NCBI GenBank assembly: GCA_023846275.1
Contig: JAIUJO010000069.1
Span: 1,767,242 to 1,831,241, forward strand
Length of the DNA: 64,000 nucleotides
DNA from: Vanilla planifolia
Lineage: Eukaryota > Streptophyta > Magnoliopsida > Asparagales > Orchidaceae
Reading direction: 5' to 3'
The notes under the pieces are model-generated. The model was not told where the DNA came from. It ran no database searches and worked only from the letters and a program-made list of their open reading frames with translations. Every line of letters starts with the position of its first letter. The first letter of the stretch is position 1. Below are positions 38,101 through 50,400 of the stretch, piece after piece. Position numbers and translations under genes: made by a program.

Positions 38101-39480
38101 ACTAGAATTAGAAAGTTCCTTAGGAAGGAAGAAAGATGGGAAGAAGGAAGGAAGATTTAAGAGAGATAAAGAAAGGAATGAAACAACAGACAAAAAAGTG
38201 AGCGAAAGAGATTAAGAGGATGAGATTAAAAGAGAATGAAGATAGATTTTTTGATTAATTCTTATAGGAAAAAGAGAAATAAAAAGAAATGCAGATGATT
38301 GATGAAGAGAGGAGAGAAAACAAGCAAAAGAATAAAAGTTAGATTTGTAGGGACAATAGGGGAGAAATAGATAATAAAGAGCAAAGAGTTCAAAGTGAAA
38401 GGAGAGAATGTAAGAGTAAAAGAACAAGAGACAAAACAATGAGGAGGATGAATTTGAGAGAGAAGACAGATGAAAGATGTGGTAAACGAAGTGAGAGAAG
38501 AAAAAAATTCAAGGTGGCATTGTTAGAGATGAAATAGGTCATAGAGAGATGAGATAAAGAAAGAGAGTAATTCATCAACAAAGTTAATGAAAGAAAAACG
38601 GGAAAGAAGAACAAATGTTCCAAAATTAGAGAAAAGGTTTGGAGAGAATGGGTAAGTTGTAAAAAATGAGAAGTTGGACTGAAAAATAAGGCGAAGAGAA
38701 TGAGAACAAAATAAGGAGGCATTGAGAGATAAAGAAAGTCATTGATAAAGGTAAATAAAAATGATATGAGAAAAACAACTATGATTAATAAGTAAGAGAG
38801 AAGAATATTAGAGTGGAAACAAGACGAGTGAGTGAGAGGAAAACAAAGTTCGATTAGAGAGTGTGTTGAAGAAGGTAGAAGGATAATGAGACAATGATGG
38901 AGAGATCGACAAAAAGGCAATAGGGTCATTGTCTTGTAGAGATACAAAAAATAGGGAGAAAAAGATAAAGAAACGAGTGAGACATTGCCCATGGTAACAA
39001 AGTGAAGTAAGGGAAGTGAGAAAGTGAGGAGAGAGATGGATGAGGAAATGCTGAGAAAGAGAGATAGAGAAATGAGATTAAGGACACGAGAGGAAAAGGA
39101 TTGACATGTGAGATATTTTTAAAGGAGATAGTAAAGATACAAAGAGAAGATACAACTAAAATGTGCTATAGATTATGAGAATGATGTAAAAAAAGAGATA
39201 TCAGAAGGGAGGAAAATTGCATAGAAGAGAAAGCGATATATGGAGGAGAGACACAGTGAACGATGTGTAGCTTAAGAAGAGATACAATGGGCATAGGAGA
39301 TGACGAAGAAGAGATAGTAATGCAATGTAATAATTTTAAAAGCACGCTAATCGAATGATAAAGAGGACTAATAAAGAGGGAGACATAGTAAAAAATGAAC
39401 AAATAAGGTGAAGACCATGAAAGAAACACAGACAGCTTTAGGAAAAAGATTAGAGAGGCTATGGTAAATAATGTAATGAA
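35181..39480 (+). repeat. Purine higher-order unit R1
   Basis: Longest uninterrupted purine segment. Landmarks shared in order with R2 and R3 are acattaatttataaaataag (35,555), acaaacaaagagatttaagg (35,643; shared with R3), gatagctaaaac (35,760), ggaaagtgattgaaatgatt (35,831), gaaggtataagaaaaagaga (36,682; shared with R2), and gtaaataaatatcgaaggag (37,381). About 500 bp between the 35,831 and 36,682 landmarks has no counterpart in R2, so units differ by internal expansion or loss. Confidence 0.75.
36916..36937. repeat. GATA tetranucleotide microsatellite
   Basis: About five tandem GATA units within purine unit R1. Confidence 0.9.
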
Positions 39481-41550
39481 TAGAGGCCTAAATATTTTGT
39501 GATAGAAAAATTTATTGATAATTGGATATAAATATATGAGGAAGAAAAAGAAAATGTGGAAAGAAAATGAACTTGAAGAAGTGAATGATAAAAATAAAAA
39601 ACTTAAAGTAAAAGAAGAAACAAAAAAAATGGCCTAATAGAATATTAAAAAGCTTAATTGTAAATAAAATAACTAAAGGAGTTGAAAGTAGTAATTGTAA
39701 AGAGAAAAAACAAATAAAGAGGTGAGGAGAGAGAAAATCAATGAGGCAGAAATGTAGAATAAGAAAGAGATAATAATTAAGAGTGAGAGTAAGGGAAACA
39801 AGTTGGAGGCTACATCAATTAATAAAATAGGGCTGATTGATAAAGAGGAGATAATGAAAGAGAGAGTGAGTTGAGAGATAATAGGATTATAGAGAGAAAG
39901 AAAAAGCAATTTTTAGGAGTTTGTGTGGAATTGAGCAACCTAAAACAAAAGTAATATGTAGTCCATTAGAGATAGAAATTAAATAGAGACAAAAATGATA
40001 GAGTGAAAAGATAGCTAAAATTTTTATATATGTGAGATAGATATTAAATGACATATATTGAGAAGAGAAGAAGAGAGACACGAGGGAAGGGAAAGTGATT
40101 GAAAAGATTTAGTGGAGAGTGTTAGAGAAGGATGGAAAGAAAGAGTTAGAAAAGAAAAAAATATAGACAAAAGAATAAAGTAAGGAATAAATTTTAAAAA
40201 GAAAAGAGTAAGGTAAAGATTGCGAAGAGGATAATAATGAGGGAGTGCAAGATCAAATGAAGTAAGACTAGGAAGAGAGGTTGAGTGTGTGATGTAAAGG
40301 GGTAATGAAAGTCAGGTGAATAAGTAAGGTAAGAGAGTGTTTGACTGTTAAAAATATAGAAAAAGTTTGAAATATATTCCTCATTAGAGAAGGAATTTAG
40401 TGATAGAGACGTCAAGAGATATTGAAGGCATAAGAAAGCTAGGCAACAGGAAAGTTGAAAGAAAAAAAGTAAAGAGATAGAGCAAGATAGAGAAGAGAAA
40501 AGGAAAAAGAGATAAGAGTTACATATGGGAAAGGTGACTAAGAGCATTAAAGCAAAAGTTAGTGGTGAAATTATAGTGTAATAGAGAAGAGACATAGAAA
40601 GAGAGGGATAATAAGAGAGTTAAACAAAGAGGGAGATAAAGAGACCAAAAATATTGACTTAAGGAGTGAGACTTAATAACCATCATATAAGAGATATAAT
40701 TTAAGAGTTTAAGGAAAGAGAGAAAGTAAGAGGAGAAATGAAGAGAGATAAAGTGTTGAGAGAAATTAAGATCATTATAGAAGAATAAGGATAAAAAAGA
40801 TAAAGAGATATGAAGAGCAAGAGATAATGGGATTAAGATAAATATATTTAAAGGGAAGAGAAAAGAGAGGATAAATCTAAAGAAAATAAGTAAATATATA
40901 ATAGAATGAGAAATAATGAGTTAGGGAGAAGGAGGTTATGATAAGAGAAAAGAGGTAAGGAGATATAGGATAGTGAAGGCTCATCAAGAGAAAGAAACAT
41001 AAGGACAAAGAATTAGGTTAATAATACAAAAAGATAGAAGAGTAAATAGGCAAATAAATTCGTAGGGAGAAGCAAAATTTAGGATACAGTGTAAGAGGAA
41101 GAGGCAAAGATAAAAAAGACATTCAAACATAAACAATGTGCGTCGTAGCAAGATGAAGAGCAGATATAGAACGTTAAAAATGGAGAACTAAAAGAAAGAA
41201 ACTATCAATAAAGAAGTGAGAAAATAGTGAGAAAGGAAAGGTAGAGACAATTACAAAGAATGTGGTAAAGGGGAAGATCTAAATTGAGGCATAGAAACAA
41301 AGGAGCAAAAACGAGAGAACAACTAAATGATATAAAGTGAATGGGATAGAGAGAGAACAATAGTGTAAAAGAAAAAAGAGAAGAAAAAGGAGTAGAAATG
41401 AGAGATAGAACGAATAAGATTAAGATATGTATAGATAAAAGATAATGTGAAGGGAAAAATGAGAGATAATTGAAAATTGAGAGATAAAGAAAAAAGTAAT
41501 AGAAAGAAAAAATGATATAAAAAAATAAAAATACATATATAAATACATAC

Positions 41551-41582
<32 letters not shown>

Positions 41583-43560
41583 ATATATATAAAAGAAGAT
41601 AAATTCAATATGATTAGGAGAGATGAAATGAGAAAAACAAAGAGAAAACAAATAGCTACAAGGGGAATGATAGAGAGGAAAAGAAACAAAAAGAACAAAT
41701 GAAAAAAGATTATCTAAGAGAGAGTTCAATGAAAGAGATTATTGATAATGATGGTGATAAAGTATTATGAAAGGAATATAGAAATAGAATTAGAAGAAGC
41801 CTTTGAGATATTAAGAAGAATGGTGTCATATAAGGAGAAAAGAGAGAGAATAGATAAAGGTGGGAGAGAGAAAAGAGATAAAGAGGTGACAAAAAAGGGA
41901 ATAGTGGAGATTAATAGGTGAGTTGGAGAGAGATAATGAAAAGTTATAAAAAATAATTATTTATAACAATCAAGTAATGGTATAAAGATAATAAAAAACA
42001 TTATAAGAAAAGAATTACTAATTAATGAAAAGTACTATTTATAAAAATTAATATTAAGTAATAAATATTGACTTTTAAAAAAGAAAGGAAGAGATAAAGT
42101 TTGAGATAGATTTAGAGGGGGAAGAGAGAGATCGAGAAGCAATTCATAAGGAAAGGGACAAGAAGAGAGCACAAGTTAGTGAAAGAAAGTGGAATTTATA
42201 GAGATAAAGGGGGGAAATATATAATAAAGAAAGAAAGAAATGTAGTGAAAGAAAAGAATGAAAGAATAAGAAATCAATAGACAAAAAAGTGAGGTGAGTG
42301 AGATAGAATACAAATAGAGCAGAAAGGAAAGAGGGAGCACCGAAAGGGATAGAAGATTACACAGAAAGAGAGACAAAGTGATAGATGGAATAGGTGATAG
42401 AGACAGGACAAAGATAAAAAGAGTAAAGGAATGGCAGCAAGGAACATATAGATAAAGGGAAAGAATGAAAGAGATTGAAATGGAGACAAGGTTGTGAGAC
42501 AACTGAAGGAAGTTGTAAAAATGGAGAAAAGAAATAGAGAAATGTGGTAGAGGGAGGCAAAGAATAAGAAGACAACAATAGAAAATAAAAGACATGGACT
42601 AAGATATAGTAGAGTGGGAGAAGAAAGGCATAGCTATGATGATTAATAAGAAAGAGTAAAGATAGATTGAACAAATGAGAGTAAAACAAAGATGGATTAG
42701 AATAAGTGTTAAAAGGGAATTTGGAAAGTTGGACAATAATGGATAAAGTGACCAAGAGAGATAAAAAATTCATTATATGATATAGTGTGTATCAAATAGA
42801 AAGAGTGAAAACATAGAGATACAGGTCATTGAAAGCACAAAGAAAGAATGGAAAGTGAGAGAACTCAAGTAGTGATAAGGGTCACGAGAGAGAAATTAGT
42901 GAGACAAGTTTGAATTTTTAGAATAGATTAAGGATGATAGAAAAAATTGATGAAGTTAAAGTGCAATAGAGATAGCACAAAGTTGTAGAGAGAGCAAATA
43001 GCTCAAAGAATAGAAAGAGATAATAAGAATTAGATAATATAAGTGATATGAGAAGAGAGAAAAATGTCACAAAGATGAGAAGGTGAGATAATAGAAAGAG
43101 AGAGACTATGTTTATTATTTATAGTTTGAGAGGAGATAAGAAGAGATAAGAAGGTGAGAGAGACTAGAAATAGTAATTAATAGAGCTTTTTATTTAGAGA
43201 CAAATGAGAAACAAGATAAAGAGGAAGACAATTTGAAAGATTTTAAGATAGAAAAATAGAGAAATAGAAAGAAAGCAATTGAAAGAGACTTTTAAAAAGT
43301 GGCATACATCAAATGCTAAAATGGCAAAGAAGTCAAGGAGGAGAAACAAAGAATGAAATAACAAGTGTGAGAAGAATAAGAAAAAGAAAAAAACAATTTG
43401 GCAAAAGGACAATGAGCAATGAAAAAGAATGTCATAGGGAATGGCACAAATGTTTTGTGAGAGACAAATGGTAACTTTGAGTGAAATAGTAATTGATAAA
43501 GGGAAATAAATAAAGAGAGAAATCAAGAATAAAGTTAAATAAAGATAATGAAAAGTAGAA
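39481..43560 (+). repeat. Purine higher-order unit R2
   Basis: Begins with an A-rich passage (39,500-39,680) that may be a reduced form of the AT-island module. Landmarks are catcaattaataaaatagg (39,813), gatagctaaaat (40,012), ggaaagtgattgaaaagatt (40,090), gaaggcataagaaag (about 40,421) and caaataaattcgtagggaga (41,051). Positions 41,533-41,590 hold a TA microsatellite, and 41,940-42,080 a small AT-rich island. The part beyond 42,080 is purine sequence without clear landmarks and may belong to another unit. Confidence 0.72.
41533..41590. repeat. Imperfect TA microsatellite in the purine block
   Basis: About 58 bp of alternating AT with a few interruptions (atacatac, tttat). It causes the Ile/Tyr repeat in the minus-strand open frames here, which are not genes. 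Confidence 0.9.
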
Positions 43561-45535
43561 CATAAAGAATAAATTAATAATCCTATAAGTCAATTATATT
43601 GTGAGGTGGAAATATTAAAAAAATATTTTTAGTAATAATTATTAAAAATTCTTTTAAAATATCATTTATTGTTGTAAAAAATATTTTTTAAAATAAGAAT
43701 AACCATTATATAAATTTTTTCTAAATAATTGTAATCATTATTAATTACCATTAAACTTCTTTTGAAAATTTATTTATTAGTAATGAACTATTACAATGTT
43801 TTTTTTCCCTAAAATTTAGTTTCTTCTCTTTTCATTTTTTCTCCTTAGAAATTAGTGTTAATTTTGTTAACAAAAATACATGTTAATTGTTCTTAATATA
43901 AAAAAATAAGTTAATAAAATTAATTTTAATTAATAACTACTAAAAAAATATTTCATTGTAAAATTAATATTTAAATTTAGTACCTTTTCTGCTCTTAATA
44001 ATTATTACTTATTTATATACCTAATTCTAAATTATTTTTGTTATTATCAATAAAAAGTAGTTATTATTAATAGTAGTTTAAGGGCAAGAGTGGAATAATT
44101 TTTACTAGTACTACCAAACAGTGATAAAAATTATTATGAGTATCATCTACATATAAATAAGCAATTCATAGGTAAATTGCATCTTTATTTTTTTTACACA
44201 TAAAAAAAAAGTTAATGTCAACAATTATTATTGTAGTAGTTATGTTATCCTAAAACATTTATTTTAAGAATATTGGTTTAATTTTAAAGGATATAATGAT
44301 AATCAACCTATTAATGATATATCTTATAATTTAGTCTAACATTTTTTAAAATTATATCTAAAAGCTATTAAGAGTAACATCAAGATAAATTTTTCAAAAA
44401 GTTTAAACTATGGTAACAATTATAAATAATTTTATTTTAAGCATTATAATATGGTAACAAAAAATATATTTTGTTCATTTTTTGTAAATTTTATAAAGAC
44501 TATTCTAATAAAACTTAAGAAACATTAAATAACATCACATTCTAAAGCTAAAATAAAAAAAAGAAAGGGAGTAACTTTTTATGTTACTATTTCATATTTT
44601 TATCAATCACAAATTAGGACTAATAGATTTTAAATTAATATAATAAATAATTACGTTATAGTATTATTATTTAAAATCAATTTTGAAATGATTACTATCA
44701 AAAAAATTAAAAAGAATTTCCTCTACCACTTTTTATTTCCTATGTTCTCTAAAAAATTAGTCATGTGATTGTGAAATAGAAACTAAGAATACAGAGTTAT
44801 TATAAAATAATTATTGATAAGAAGAACAAGAAAACTAAGAACATTGAAATGAACTAGAGTAAGAGATTTACAATTTGAAGGACAAGGAATAAAAGAAGAA
44901 AATAAGATAAATAAGAAAATAAAAAACATAAAAATTTCATGAACAAGTACAAGAATAAAAGGTATAAGAAGAAACAGATAAAGTCGAATAAGAAGATAAG
45001 TAACACGAGGAAAACAAATAGCGATATTACTAATTAAAAAAACAACTACAAATTTTTGTTTAAAATATTTAATAACAACATTTATGATTATCCTTTTATA
45101 TTTTTACTATTCATTATTATTTTTTTTTTCTTAAGTTCATTAAATATTCTTCTTATTTACTACTAATTTATAATGCTAATAAATTAACTTTATAATTCTA
45201 ATTAATAATAAAAGAATAAGACTATTAGTATAGTTAAAGCCATTAGAATGAATTAAACATTTTATATTTATTTTTTAACAAATGGTCTAAAAAGGTTTTT
45301 TCTTTATAATTTAAAATTACTGTTATTTATTAAAACTATAATGTAATTATTTTATTCTAAATAACTTTGTCATATCTATTTCAATTTAGAAAAAATATTT
45401 TTTATAATACTAAAGACTATTTATAAGAATTTGTCTTTTTAATTAAAAGTGATTTTTATAACTCTTAAAATTTATTGATGATTTTCCTTATTTTAATACA
45501 ATAACAATTATTATTTTTATTCTTTACTATACTTC
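43561..45535. other. AT-rich island 5 with an A-rich module
   Basis: Nearly pure A/T at 43,600-44,750 and 45,030-45,530, with an A/G-rich module between (44,760-45,020). There gaagaacaagaaaactaaga and attgaaatgaactagag weakly parallel the modules near 32,060 and 34,350. No gene is visible. Confidence 0.6.
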
Positions 45536-47470
45536 TTTCAAAAAAGAGAAAGACAGAGATATATAATAAATATTAGGAAGTATAGGGGATGGGAGAATCA
45601 ATGTAGGTAGAGAATATATATGGTCAAATAAAATAGGAGAAGAATGTGAGAAAAGAGAAAAATAATAATGAGAGATAAATAGCAAGATAGAGAATGTATG
45701 ATATGGTGAGAAACAAAATGAGCAAATGAGATTGATATAGGAAGATGGAAGAGAAAAAAGAAAAAAAAAAGAACAAAGAGAGAAAGAGAATATGGGACTG
45801 AGGTAAATCAAGAAAGGGATAATCCATTTGAGTGAGGGAAAACTTAGTATGCGAGCATTAATTGATAAAATAAAATGGATTGATAAGGAGAACATCAGGG
45901 AAGAGTTGATAAGATGAGATAAGATCTGTTAAGAATAGAACAAAACAAAGAGATGTAGGGATGGAGAGAGTGTGAAAGTAAGATAAAAGATATAGTAAAA
46001 AGAGTGTTAGAAAAAAAGGGAGATAAAAGCTAAGGAGTAAAAAAATGATGAGTTTTATATAAATGAGAAACAAAATAGATTTATATATATTGACAGGATG
46101 TAGTAGGAGAAGGGAAAGGGAAGTCATATGTAAAATTTAGTGGAGAGAGGGAAGTGAAAAAAAGAAAATAAAGAGTTATCAAAAAAAAAATTTAATGAAA
46201 AAAAGAAAGTAAGGAAGCGAGGGGAGAGAAAATAGTATGTTGGAATGAAAGATAAAAAATTTGACATAGACAATGACAGAAAGATGTCAAATAAAAAATT
46301 GATAAAAAGAGATATAGAAGGGAAGAGAGAGTAGAGTGAAATAGGAAAGGTAATAAAGAGATTGAGTAGTAGAGATATAAATAAAGTTTGAGATTAAGAG
46401 TAGACATTTGGAAATAGAAACATGAAGAGATAATGAAAATATAAGATATAGAGACAAATATATAAGTAATAGAAAAAACAAAGGGAAGAAACAAGATGGA
46501 GAAAATAGAAAAGATAAAGAGATAAAGATGTGAGATAAATAAGAGAAAGGAAATAGAGATAATGAAAAATGCAAATTATAGTGGAAAAAAGCTAATTTGT
46601 GAGAGATAAGTGACATAAAGATAGAGGGACAATAAGAGAGAGAAAAATAATAAGAGGAAAAAATAGTCATAGAAATGGAAAAATATAATGGTAAAAGAGA
46701 GAAAACAAAGAGCATATGAGAGTTGTAAGAGAGGAGACAAATGGAAGAGAGAAAGTGTACAAAAATGATAAGATAAATAAGACTAATAGTTTAAGAAATA
46801 GACTGAATAGAAAGGAAGAGTGAACTAAGTGATAAAGTATTAAATTAAGAGAGATAGAGAGAAAAATATTATAGAAATAAGTTATAAGAATTTAGTAAGA
46901 AGAGTGAAGGGATGATAAATTGAATGCATGAATAATGAAGTTGATATGTAAGAGAAATATGTAAGGACATTAGGGAGAGTGAAGAGCCAAAACAAGAAAC
47001 CAAGACAATGATAATGAATTAGATTAATACAAAGATTAAAATAAGGTAAAGAGGCAAATAAATACATAGGGAGAGAAAGGTGAAGCATATTTCATGAGAG
47101 GTAGAGATAGAAATAAAAAGTGAAATGTAACCATAAATAATGTGAGAGCTAGAGAAGGGTAATAGGAGATGTAAAAAGATATAAAAAGAAGAGAAAAAGT
47201 AAGAAGAGTAGAAAGAAGAGAGATAATAAAAGGAGAGCAAAGATAGAGATTATGACAAAGAAGAAAATCGAAACCATGCTAATTGAGACATAAAATGAAA
47301 ATGAGAGCGACTAAGCTATAAAAATTAAAATGATCTTAGATATAGAGAGAAAGTGAGAGAAAAAAAAGAGTTATGAGAAATAATATAAAGAATGAAGGAG
47401 ATAGGGATATGATAACATAAAAGATAAAGTTCACAAAAAGAGAGAGAAAATAAAAGGGAGAGAAAAATGG
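45536..47470 (+). repeat. Purine higher-order unit R3
   Basis: Last purine segment before the right satellite. Landmarks in R1/R2 order are gcattaattgataaaataaa (45,855), acaaaacaaagagatgtagg (45,941), gataaaagctaagg (46,022), aaatttagtggagagag (46,133) and gaggcaaataaatacatagg (47,051). The distance from the 46.1 kb landmark to the last one is about 930 bp, against about 950 in R2. Confidence 0.75.
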
Positions 47471-50400
47471 TATGTAGTCAATGATAATACGAAGTTTGAG
47501 TTAAACATCATAGATTTTCAAATATGTTACTAATAAGAACATCTCATGATGTATCCCAAATCTCCAAGAAAATAAAATAACTAAAAATATAAAATTGAAT
47601 TTTTATTTTGCTAGTGAACATTCAAATGAGTCAAACTATATTTGTTTCATTTCAATCTAACCTTAAATGGAATTAGTACTAAGTAATGAAATTAATAAAC
47701 AAAAAGAATATTAAATTATTATTTTGATTATAAGTAAACATATAGTAAAACTTAAATGAGATAAATGGAAATAATATAATAAAACCAAATCGTAGTGATG
47801 TAATGGTCACATAAAAGCAGAATAAGTGTTTCAACATAGAACAACAAACAAAGGCCAAAAAGTATAAGTAATGAGATAAATTATATTGTAAAGTTGCATT
47901 CCAAGATACTAAGGAAATTAAGTGTAACATCTTTGACAATCACAAACAAAAATATCTCATAAAACAAGCAAAATAACATTAGAAAAAGAAATATTTAAGA
48001 ACAAAAAAAACATAATTTTATAGTATATAACTGGTCTAGATTAGCACAATGATGTTTGTTTCATTTGGATATGACTTTGTTTGGAACTATTAATAATTAA
48101 CTTAGTAAAATAATAATATAATAATAATATATTATTTTAATAAAGAAATCATATATTAATAAAAAAAGTGAAAATCTAAATCAATGCTATATAACCAAAT
48201 ATAGGAAAAAAATTTGAAAATAAGATAAATTTATTAGAAATTTTCATAACGTGATAATCACAAAAATTTAGTATAACAATTTGGTTATAAAATAAGGTAT
48301 GAATTAAATGATCTCATAAAAGATGAATATAATTTAGAAATTAAGTGTTTCAAAGTAAAAGAACAAACAAAAGCAAAAAGTATAAGCAATAAGATAATAT
48401 AGGAAAGTTGCACTTCAAGATGAATCTAATGACATTTATTTCATCTTGACTAGACTTCATTTTGATTTACTATAAATTACAAAATTAAATAAGACTAAAT
48501 AATAGTTAATTATTATTTTTAATTCTCACCAAATATATACCAATGCTAAATTGAGACAAAGTAAAGTATCCCAATATGTCAAAATCAAATTGAAAATTTT
48601 AATGAAATGAGACAAAGTTTATGGGCTTGTTGCATTCCAAGTCAATTAGATGGTGAATCGCAGCATCCTTGATCAATAAAGTATGAATCAATAATAAAAT
48701 TGTAGTAAATAAAATATTTAAAAACATAAAAACAAATATTTAATTAGATAGAGCCTATTAAAAAGGTCTAATTTGTTTGTTTTGCCTCGATTAGACTATG
48801 TTTTAAATTATTGTAAATTATCATAGAAAATAACCAGTAATAATAATAATAAATTATTATTTTCATATAAAATAGATATTTATCAAAGGTTAAATTGGAT
48901 AAATTGATGTAATGTAATATAACTAAAAGAAGCAATGTAAAACTCACACAGTAAAGATTTGGATTCACGTAGTAATATAACAAAATAAAATCAAAAATTT
49001 TTAGCAAATGCCATATAATTTATTGGAAAGTTGCATTCCAAGATATGAATGAGACCAACTAGGGCAACAATGGTTATCAAATAATTTATGAATCAAAATG
49101 TCTCAAAAAATATGACAAATCTCAAGAAAATAAAATTTTTTAAGATATAAAAAAAATATAAATTTGGAATACTATGACATTTCACATTTGATGACATGTC
49201 TCCCCTTGATCGAAGATCATTTGGTATTAGAAAACATTATCATAAAAAATAAACATCAGTTGTAATAACTTATTAAATTTAAAATTAAGTAAATATTTAT
49301 TAAAGATTAAATGGGGAAAAATTGAAAAACATAATACTAAATAAAAATGATGTAAAAGTCACATGAGTGGAGATGTAAAATTACATATTAATACAACAAA
49401 ATTTAAATGAAAAATTTAATGAAACTACATAGATTTTGGAGAAAAGTTGCATTCCACATACAAAGGTAATAAAGTGCAACCTTTTTCATCATAAAATTAA
49501 AAATAATTCAAAATATATTATAAAGTGTTAATAGCTACAAAAGAAGACAATTAAAAAATAATAAAAAATTATTATTCAATAAACTCTAGCTCATCCAATT
49601 TAATTTGGACTATACTTTAATTTGAGTTATTATGAATTTAAAAAATATTATAAATAATAAGTTAATTTAAATTAAATATGAATAAGATAAAATGAGGCAA
49701 TGTAATGTAATCAAATCAGAGTTATTTAAAGGTCTCACAAAAGAAAATTTACAGTTTCATTGTAATATAACAAAATTGAAGTAAAAACTTTGACAAAATG
49801 AAATAAATTATATGAGAAAGCTACATTATAAGGAAAAAGATCATTGAGTGTAATGTTCTCAATTATTAATTTCGATATGAATGAGAAAATCTCATACACC
49901 TTAAATAATAAGATTTTTAAAGTTATAAAAAATAATTAACAAGATTGGCTTCATCAAGATAGTTCTAATGGTATTTTTTCATCTCCATTTGACATCATTT
50001 AGAATTCTAATGGATTACTAAATTAAATTAACATAAGCAATAAAAAATACTATTTTAATATGAAATACATATATACAAAAGCGAATATAAGACAAATTAA
50101 TGATGCAATATAATCAATTAAAAATAATGAAATGTTAAATGAGAGGAGTTACATAGAAATATAACAAAATGATGGAGAATATAAGAGCAAGTAAGATAAT
50201 TTATATACCAGATAGTCACATTTAAACATAAAAAGGGTTGAAAATTTAGCTTTCTTAATTATAAAATTAGAAATGAATGAAAATATGTCCTTAAATAATT
50301 CAAAAGCCTAGAAAAAAATATTTAAATATTTAAAATTAATTTGTAACTAAATAGATCTCATCAATCCAAGCCCGTGGATGATTATTTCATTATGATAACA

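Larger units (their letters stand above)
22656..47470 (+). repeat. Composite polypurine block, about 25 kb
   Basis: The plus strand is dominated by A and G, in gagagataaagagag-like sequence. A sample line at 28,021-28,080 has 49 purines in 60 bases with only 3 C. Another at 40,501-40,560 has 45 in 60. AT-rich islands interrupt it near 24.3-26.75, 29.0-29.9, 31.1-33.06, 34.3-35.2 and 43.6-45.5 kb. Recurring ordered landmarks show that the purine part was built by long-unit tandem duplication, not only by microsatellite slippage. The minus strand is correspondingly C/T-rich and poor in stop codons, giving many spurious Ser/Leu/Phe-rich open frames. The block is bordered on both sides by the 400-bp satellite in opposite orientations. 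No gene is supported inside it. Confidence 0.88.

Noticed and set aside
22622-47240. Dozens of minus-strand open frames of 60-200 codons rich in Ser, Leu, Phe and Tyr
   Set aside because: The minus strand of a purine-rich block is C/T-rich, and the stop codons TAA, TAG and TGA are rare in it. Frames overlap each other in two or three phases, have no domains, and follow the composition exactly.
22656-47470. Purine block as a simple GA microsatellite
   Set aside because: Perfect GA runs are short (for example 35,858-35,873), and several non-GA landmarks recur in order, so slippage alone does not explain it.
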